A stretch of DNA of 47,226 nucleotides from Actinomycetota bacterium (GTDB lineage Bacteria; Actinomycetota; Nitriliruptoria; Nitriliruptorales; JAHWKO01): positions 1-47,226 of the forward strand of contig JAHWKW010000022.1 in assembly GCA_019347675.1 (NCBI GenBank), given 5' to 3'. The notes under the pieces were generated by a model that was not told the DNA's origin, made no database searches, and was given only the letters and a program-made list of their open reading frames with translations. The stretch's first letter is position 1, and every line of letters starts with the position of its first letter. Below are positions 42,198-47,226 of the stretch, one piece after another. Both the position numbers and the translations under genes were made by a program.

Positions 42198-44069
42198 GCG
42201 GTTCGCTTCGGCGTGCTCGATGGCAAGCGCCGCCTGGACCAGCGCGCCGTGGCTGAAAGCCATCGGCATGTTGCCGAGGTGTTCACCGGTCTCCGGGTGT
42301 ATCTCCTCGGCGAACAGACCGAGCGGCGAGGCCCGCTCGACCAGATCCTCGAAGAGCCGACCAGCGTCATCGATCCGGCCGGTCGCAGCCAGCCCCTGGG
42401 CGAGCCAGAACGACGCCGGCAGGAAGGCTCCCTCCGGGCCTTCCAGGCCGTCGGTGCCCGGCGGGTACCGGTAGAGGAGCGGCCCTCCGGCGGACAGCTC
42501 GCGGTGGACCGCGTCGACGGTTCCGATCACCCGCAGCGATCGCGCCGGCTCGAACTCGATGATCGGCAGCAGCAGCAGCGCGGCGTCGAGCTCGTCGGTG
42601 TCGTAAGTCCGCAGGTAGCTGCCGCGCCGGTGGTCGAAGCCTCGCTCGCGTATGTCGGCCGCCAGGGCGTCACGTTCCCGCCGCCAGCGCCCGACCCGGC
42701 GCCGACCGGTGCGGTGATGGTGGGCCATGCGCAAGCCCCGGTCGAGCGCCAGCCAGCCCATCAGCTTGGAGTGGACGTAATGCCTGGGCTCCCCGCGAAC
42801 CTCCCAGATTCCCGCATCGGGCTCGTGCCAGTGCCGGGCGACGAAGTCGATGAGCTGGTAGAGCATGCGCCACGTCTCGCCGTACAGGCGCCCGCCAGCA
42901 CGGTGGTAGGCCCAGGCGGCGTCCACCACCCAGCCGTAGCCGTCGAGCTGGTGTTGAAGGCCCGCCGCGTTGCCGACCCGGACCGGGCGAGAGCCGCGGT
43001 AGCCGATCCAGTCCGCCATCGCCCGCTCAGGAGGCGTCGGTCGGCCGTCCAGGGTGAGCGCGGGCGGGAGGTGTGGCCGGTTCACGCGTCCCGCATGCAG
43101 GAGCCAGTACAGGAAGGCGGTGGCCTCGTCGCTCTTGCCTGCCGCCAGAGACGCCGAGATCCCGATACTGGCGTCGCGGGTCCACGCGTAGCGGTAGTCC
43201 CAGTTCCGCGACGCGCCCGGCCACTCCGGCAAGGAGGTCGTCGGCGACGCAACCGGTGCGCCCGACGGCGCGTACGTCAACAGGCGCAACGTGATCATGC
43301 TGCGCACGACGGCGTCACGGGCGAACGCCGGGGCGTCGATGTCGCGCGCCCAGCCTCGCCACCAGCGATCGGATCGCTCCAGCAGCCGCCAGGCGTGCCC
43401 GGGATCCACGTAGACCAGCGGCTCGCGGTCAACCGCCGCAACCGCGAACGTCACTGGCGCGCCGGGGCGGACAGTCACGGCCGTCTCTGCACCCACCGGC
43501 AGGCGCAGCGGCGGTGCCGTGGTGACCGCGAGTGCGACACGCTGCCAGAGACAGACGAGGGCCTCGCCGCGGCGTTCGATACGGGGGGGACGGCGGCCCT
43601 CCCCGCGGCACGGATCGAAGCGCACGAGGACGTCCTGCGGCCCGCCTCGCGCTTGCACCCGACGAACCAGGAGCGTCTGGGGCAACAGGGAGCCGGTGAC
43701 CTCCACGACGAGACCGTCGGTGAGCGTGACCTCACCCTCGTCCGAGCGCCACACGGTTTCGATCACCGCGGAATCCGCCCGGTACTGGCAGACCGAGGGC
43801 CGGGGTCCGCTGCGGGCGGGGCGGATCGAGAAGCTCCCGGCCTGCCGACCACCGACCAGGCGACCGAACACGGGTGGAGAGTCGAACCGCGGCAAGCACA
43901 GCCAGTCGATGGATCCGTGGGCGGCGATCGCGGCCGTGCGTGTGTCCCCGATCGCCCCGTACTCGCCGATCGCAGGCAGCTTCGCCGGCTCGAGCACGGC
44001 GCCACCGACCCGCGCCGCCGAGGACAGGTCGTCCAAGATCCCGTCCTGAGAGCCCTCGGCAGCGACCAT
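42171..44069 (-). CDS. Glycoside hydrolase family 15 enzyme (glucoamylase/trehalase-like)
   Basis: This 632-residue protein has the GH15 layout of actinobacteria. An N-terminal beta-sandwich (about 35-260: IGEYGAIGDTRTAAIAAHGSID and WLCLPRFDSPPVFGRL) is followed by an (alpha/alpha)6 barrel. Barrel motifs are PEWPGASRNWDYRYAWTRDAS (about 283-303), GIWEVRGEPRHYVHSKLMGW with the general acid Glu (about 418) and LFAEE with the general base Glu (about 590). It cleaves glucose from alpha-linked di- or oligosaccharides; some close relatives are trehalases. There is no signal peptide, so it is cytoplasmic. The start is ATG 44069, ten bases after the PPC-domain gene stop on the same strand, so the two form an operon. 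Confidence 0.93.
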   Translation of the reverse strand: MVAAEGSQDGILDDLSSAARVGGAVLEPAKLPAIGEYGAIGDTRTAAIAAHGSIDWLCLPRFDSPPVFGRLVGGRQAGSFSIRPARSGPRPSVCQYRADSAVIETVWRSDEGEVTLTDGLVVEVTGSLLPQTLLVRRVQARGGPQDVLVRFDPCRGEGRRPPRIERRGEALVCLWQRVALAVTTAPPLRLPVGAETAVTVRPGAPVTFAVAAVDREPLVYVDPGHAWRLLERSDRWWRGWARDIDAPAFARDAVVRSMITLRLLTYAPSGAPVASPTTSLPEWPGASRNWDYRYAWTRDASIGISASLAAGKSDEATAFLYWLLHAGRVNRPHLPPALTLDGRPTPPERAMADWIGYRGSRPVRVGNAAGLQHQLDGYGWVVDAAWAYHRAGGRLYGETWRMLYQLIDFVARHWHEPDAGIWEVRGEPRHYVHSKLMGWLALDRGLRMAHHHRTGRRRVGRWRRERDALAADIRERGFDHRRGSYLRTYDTDELDAALLLLPIIEFEPARSLRVIGTVDAVHRELSAGGPLLYRYPPGTDGLEGPEGAFLPASFWLAQGLAATGRIDDAGRLFEDLVERASPLGLFAEEIHPETGEHLGNMPMAFSHGALVQAALAIEHAEANRSSGREETS

Positions 44070-44078
44070 GGCGGTTGG

Positions 44079-44519
44079 CTACGCCGTCGGGTCGATCAAC
44101 GCCAATCCCGTCTCCTCGTCGACGCGCTTGCGGAGGTGCGCGGGCGTCTCCTCGACGATGACCTCGAGCGTCGGCCACACCACGCCCGACTGGAGGTGTC
44201 CTCCGGCGGTCGTGCCGTCGGGCTTGCCGACCACGACGTGCGCGTGCAGCTCCGGCTCGTCGTCGTGGAGGGCGATGTCACCGGTCAGGGAGAGAACCTC
44301 CACCTGCCCGTCGACGGGGATGTCGCGATACCGCTTCTCTTCGCGGTCGAAATACGCCAGCATCGTGTCCTGGAACGCTCCGATCGCCGTCAGGGACGCG
44401 CCAGTGACGTCGTTTTCCCGGGCGAACGACTCGAGGCCGGCCTTCGTCTCGTCACCCTTGTCGAACACGACCGCGAACGTTCGCAGGCCAGCCGACTCAT
44501 GAAGAAGCTTTACGCGCAT
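44079..44519 (-). CDS. PPC (DUF296) domain protein
   Basis: This 146-residue protein starts at ATG 44519 (MRVKLLHES). The family pattern is RTFAVVFDKGDE, LESFARENDVTGASLTAIGA, VLSLTGDIAL, and the metal-site pair ELHAHVVVG with GGHLQSG. PPC domains form trimers; in plants they accompany AT-hooks, and in bacteria they stand alone with an unclear role. There is no DNA-binding extension. It precedes the GH15 gene by ten bases. Bases 44520-44812, up to the antiporter start, hold short frames only and must contain the two divergent promoters. Confidence 0.9.
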   Translation of the reverse strand: MRVKLLHESAGLRTFAVVFDKGDETKAGLESFARENDVTGASLTAIGAFQDTMLAYFDREEKRYRDIPVDGQVEVLSLTGDIALHDDEPELHAHVVVGKPDGTTAGGHLQSGVVWPTLEVIVEETPAHLRKRVDEETGLALIDPTA

Positions 44520-44812
44520 CCAACAAGTCCCTCGGAGACGACATGGGCACGTTCCGATCAAGTGCCGAAACCAGCATGGGACACGACATCGCCGCGTACA
44601 GCTCGGCGTGACGTCCGATTGGACAGACGGCCGCGGCACCGGGCTCCCGGCGCGATACCACCTGATCGGCGGGCACGTTGGATCTGTGGAGGGTTGAGCC
44701 CGGCGTGGCTCGCACATGGATGCGGCAAGGGTCGAGCAGCGAGCCGCTAGCGTCTCTTCACGGGCTGCTGGTAGTGGTCGTGGCACCGCGGCACACATCT
44801 CGAGGTCGTCCC

Positions 44813-46033
44813 ATGCTGTACGTGATCCTCGCTGCCGTGGGCCTGCTCGCCATGCTGGTCGCCCGCTTCTCCGGGCGCCTGCGCAGTATGCCGATGAGCC
44901 CGCCACTGCTCGGCCTGGCACTGGGAGTGGTAATCGGCCCCGCCGTCCTCGACCTGGCCCGCGTGCCGGCCGGCGAAGAGCTGGCTGTGATGCGGACGGC
45001 GACGCGTCTGCTACTCGCTGTGGCCCTGATGGCGATCGCGCTGCGGTACCCGCTACGGGCCGCGCGGCAGCGGGCATGGAAGGTCGTCCTCCTGGTGGCC
45101 GTGGTGATGCCCGCCATGGGCGCCGCTGTGGGTGGCCTCGCTGTTCGATTGCTCGGCGTACCCGTGGCCGTCGCGGCCGCCGTCGGTGGGGCACTGTCGC
45201 CGACGGACCCGGTGCTGGCATCCAGCGCGGTCGCTGGTCAGCCGGCAGAGGCGTCCATCCCCGCGCGGCTGCGCGAGATGCTCTCCCTGGAGGCTGGTGC
45301 CAACGACGGGCTCGCGCTGCCTCTGGTGGTGGTGGCGACAGCGATGGTCACTGGCTCCTCGCCAGCTCGTGGCCTTGGGGCCGCGCTCGTCCAAGTGCTC
45401 GTCGGTCTCGCCATCGGCCTGGCGGTCGGGACCGTGGCCGGGGCGCTCATGCACAAGTCGCCACAGGATCGAGACATGGAAAGGTCTGCTCTCGTCCTCT
45501 ACACCGCACTGCTGGCGTTCGCGGTCCTCGGTTTCGTCGGTGCCGTGCACGGTGACGCGCTCGTGGGCGTCTTCGCCGCAGGCCTCGTGTACAACTACCT
45601 CGCCACCGGAGGCGATCGCCGGGCTGAGGCCGAGATCGACGAGGGTATGAACCACTTCCTGGTGCTGCCGGTGTTCGTGCTGTTCGGGATGGTCCTGCCG
45701 TGGGAGGCGTGGGCCCGACTCGGTTGGAGTGGGTTGGCGTTCGCCGTCGCGGCACTCGTCTTTCGCCGTCTGCCGTGGGTCATGCTCGTCAAGAGGTTGC
45801 TGCGTCTCCGCTGGCACGAAGCCGTCTGGCTCGGCTGGTACGGGCCGATCGGGGTCGCGGCGATCTTCTACCTCACACACCTGCCAGAGCTCGGCGTCAC
45901 CGATCCCATCGTCTGGGAGGCCGGGACCTTGGTGGTGGTCGCCAGCACGTTGGCCCACGGCATCACGTCAGGGGTAGGGCCCGGTCTGTTCCAGCGAGCC
46001 AACGAGTACGCGGTCGCCGAGGAAGGAAGCTAA
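44813..46033 (+). CDS. CPA1-type sodium (or potassium)/proton antiporter
   Basis: About 406 residues with 11 to 13 membrane helices. ATG 44813 follows GAGGT. Antiporter motifs are VGGALSPTDPVLASS (about 120-135, unwound helix 4) and SLEAGANDGLALP (about 155-167, with the ion-binding Asn-Asp pair of helix 5). It lacks the long soluble C-terminal tail seen in some relatives and ends EYAVAEEGS. The role is pH and cation balance in the cytoplasmic membrane. An upstream in-frame extension to 44678 exists but is hydrophilic and probably not translated. It is convergent with the response regulator gene, with 76 bases between the stops. Confidence 0.92.
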   Translation: MLYVILAAVGLLAMLVARFSGRLRSMPMSPPLLGLALGVVIGPAVLDLARVPAGEELAVMRTATRLLLAVALMAIALRYPLRAARQRAWKVVLLVAVVMPAMGAAVGGLAVRLLGVPVAVAAAVGGALSPTDPVLASSAVAGQPAEASIPARLREMLSLEAGANDGLALPLVVVATAMVTGSSPARGLGAALVQVLVGLAIGLAVGTVAGALMHKSPQDRDMERSALVLYTALLAFAVLGFVGAVHGDALVGVFAAGLVYNYLATGGDRRAEAEIDEGMNHFLVLPVFVLFGMVLPWEAWARLGWSGLAFAVAALVFRRLPWVMLVKRLLRLRWHEAVWLGWYGPIGVAAIFYLTHLPELGVTDPIVWEAGTLVVVASTLAHGITSGVGPGLFQRANEYAVAEEGS

Positions 46034-46109
46034 CCCGGCGGTCATCGCCGTTGTCGTCCACAGAGCAACCGCAACAACGACGCCGCAGCCGAGGGGATTT
46101 GGTCGGACG

Positions 46110-46799
46110 TCAGGGGCGGTCGTTGAACCGGTAGCCGATCCCGCGCACGGTTTCGATCCGCGTGGGGTCGTGGGGTTCACGCTCGACGCGACTTCGCAGA
46201 CGCCTGATGTGAACGTCCAGCGTCTTGGTGTCTCCGACGTAATCCGTGCCCCATACCTCCTGGATCAACTGTCCCCGCGTGAGCACACGCCCGGCATGCT
46301 CGATCAGGATGGCGAGGAGGTCGAACTCCTTCGGCGGTAGACGGATCTGGTTCCCGTCGACCTGCACTTCGTGCCGTGCACGATCGACACGGACCCCGGC
46401 GGCCTCGGACGCTGGTTCGGGCGCGCCGAGGTCCATGGTGGATCGCCGCAGGACCGCCCGGATCCGGGCTGCGAGCTCGCGGATCGAGAACGGTTTGGTC
46501 ACGTAGTCGTCCGCCCCGAGCTCGAGTCCGAGGACGCGATCGAGCTCGGCATCTCTGGCGGTCAACATGATGATCGGCACGCCGCTGCGGCGGCGTAGCT
46601 GTCGGCACACCTCCGTGCCGGGTAGACCCGGGAGCATCAGGTCGAGGAGGACGAGGTCAGGACGGGTCCGCTCCCACGTCGTGAGCGCTTCTTCGCCGTT
46701 CATCACCCAGACCACGTCGAAGCCCTCGGCCCCGAGCGAGATCGTGAGCCCTTCCCCGATGGCACGCTCGTCTTCCACGAGCAGCAGCTTGCTCACCAT
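46110..46799 (-). CDS. OmpR/PhoB-family response regulator
   Basis: This 229-residue protein starts at ATG 46799 (MVSKLLLVEDERAIGEG). The receiver domain has the acidic pair in LVEDE, the phospho-acceptor Asp in LVLLDLMLPG (about 52), MLTARD and the Lys in YVTKPFS (about 102). The C-terminal winged helix shows IRLPPKEFDLLAILIEHAGRVLTRGQLI, WGTDY and VDVHIRRLR-type recognition (TLDVHIRRLRSRVE), ending RGIGYRFN. It resembles RegX3/PhoB regulators. No sensor kinase lies within the window; upstream there is an insertion sequence, which may have separated them. The target genes are unknown; the neighbouring antiporter is one candidate. Confidence 0.92.
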   Translation of the reverse strand: MVSKLLLVEDERAIGEGLTISLGAEGFDVVWVMNGEEALTTWERTRPDLVLLDLMLPGLPGTEVCRQLRRRSGVPIIMLTARDAELDRVLGLELGADDYVTKPFSIRELAARIRAVLRRSTMDLGAPEPASEAAGVRVDRARHEVQVDGNQIRLPPKEFDLLAILIEHAGRVLTRGQLIQEVWGTDYVGDTKTLDVHIRRLRSRVEREPHDPTRIETVRGIGYRFNDRP

Positions 46800-47133
46800 G
46801 GACACCTCATCGTTCGTCACGTCCTCCACCCGCACGGTCGCCTGTTGCGTCGAGGATCGGGAGCGACCGTGCAGCGGCTGGCTCGTTGTCGCGGGGAAGG
46901 CGCCGGCGAAGCCCATCGATGCTCCGATCGAGTGACGGCCGGATGCTACGCCGGGCGGGTTACGAGAAAACGGCGGCAGGGTGTCGGCCCACTGAACGCT
47001 TGCTGGCGATACGGCGACGTCGACGATCGTTCCGACACTCGTCGCTAGTGTGCCGTCCGCTAAATACGCTAAATAATGGCTGGGCGGGTGTAGATTCCAT
47101 GTGACGGGCTGATGGTGGCGACCAGGAGCTGGC
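46800..47133. other. Intergenic region with AT-rich tandem motif GCTAAATA
   Basis: About 330 bases without a gene. It holds the response-regulator promoter and, near its right end, GCTAAATAC followed by GCTAAATAA (about 47058-47076), the most AT-rich spot here. This may belong to the left end of the insertion sequence that starts at 47134, but I cannot fix a terminal repeat without its other end. Confidence 0.45.
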
Positions 47134-47226
47134 ATGGGGCGTGCGGGGCGACCGACGGTGGCGATCGAGCTGAACGACGACGAGCGGCAGACCTTGCAGC
47201 GGTGGGCGCGGCGGCACACGTCGTCG
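47134..47226 (+). mobile_element. IS630-family transposase, N-terminal 31 residues, cut by window end
   Basis: ATG 47134 opens a frame running to the end of the window: MGRAGRPTVAIELNDDERQT then LQRWARRHTSS. The opening V-x-L-x-D-E-R-x-x-L-x-R-W-A-R-R-x-T-S is the typical N-terminal helix-turn-helix of IS630-like transposases. The catalytic DDE domain would lie beyond the edge. AGGAGC about ten bases upstream may be the ribosome site. Confidence 0.7.

Noticed and set aside
42213-44750. Long open plus-strand frame of about 845 codons
   Set aside because: It lies opposite the GH15 and PPC-domain genes, whose catalytic motifs are intact, and shows no domain of its own.
44678-44812. N-terminal extension of the antiporter
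   Set aside because: The extra 45 residues are hydrophilic with Arg/Ser-rich composition. The ATG at 44813 has a ribosome site and opens straight into the first membrane helix.

Overview
The window is very GC-rich and shows actinobacterial habits: frequent GTG/TTG starts, IdeR/DmdR-type iron boxes, an MbtH-like protein and a DUF1206 membrane protein. It looks like a high-GC actinomycete, perhaps one of the deeper lineages; no marker gene allows a firmer call. The left quarter is accessory DNA. The rest reads as chromosome or as a set of metabolic gene clusters.

Region 1 (1-2.4 kb) is one end of a site-specific integrative element. It holds an excisionase-like HTH protein, a tyrosine integrase, and beyond it an attachment site. 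That site contains only the 3' half of a CAT-anticodon tRNA, flanked by short repeats that look like integrase arm sites. Region 2 (2.4-11.7 kb) is a defence island: a small conserved protein, a HEPN-like protein, then hsdR, abiEi, abiEii, hsdM, hsdS and a SIR2-domain gene. From abiEi to sir2 every gene overlaps the next, so an AbiE toxin-antitoxin pair sits inside a type I restriction-modification locus. The island ends abruptly near 11.70 kb, where it truncates a metallophosphoesterase gene lying on the other strand.

Region 3 (11.7-15.5 kb) has the truncated phosphoesterase, a double PAP2-domain membrane protein, a frameshifted DUF1206 gene and a stretch without a recognisable gene. Region 4 (15.5-28.2 kb) is a hydroxamate-siderophore cluster. 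It contains an L-ornithine N5-monooxygenase, an MbtH-like protein, a phosphopantetheinyl transferase, a one-module NRPS (C-A-T-E, one frameshift), an acyl-CoA transferase, a heterodimeric ABC transporter and a ferric-siderophore-binding lipoprotein. Three iron boxes lie in front of its transcription units, and two of the promoters are copies of one another.

Region 5 (28.3-32.5 kb) is a four-gene copper operon on the minus strand (unknown membrane protein, YcnI/DUF1775, CopC-CopD fusion, second unknown membrane protein). Region 6 (32.7-42.2 kb) starts with a repeat-bearing anchored protein and a strong hairpin. It continues with a compact plus-strand cluster: ThDP-dependent enzyme, enolase-superfamily enzyme, large FAD/Fe-S oxidoreductase, FNT-family channel, a short SDR-tail-like gene, an ASRT-family small-molecule-binding protein and a membrane protein. 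This looks like uptake and oxidation of an organic acid or sugar acid with a dedicated sensor; the substrate is unknown. Region 7 (42.2-47.2 kb) has a GH15 glucoamylase/trehalase-like enzyme with a PPC-domain protein, a CPA1 cation/proton antiporter, an OmpR-type response regulator without its kinase, and the start of an IS630-family transposase cut by the window edge.
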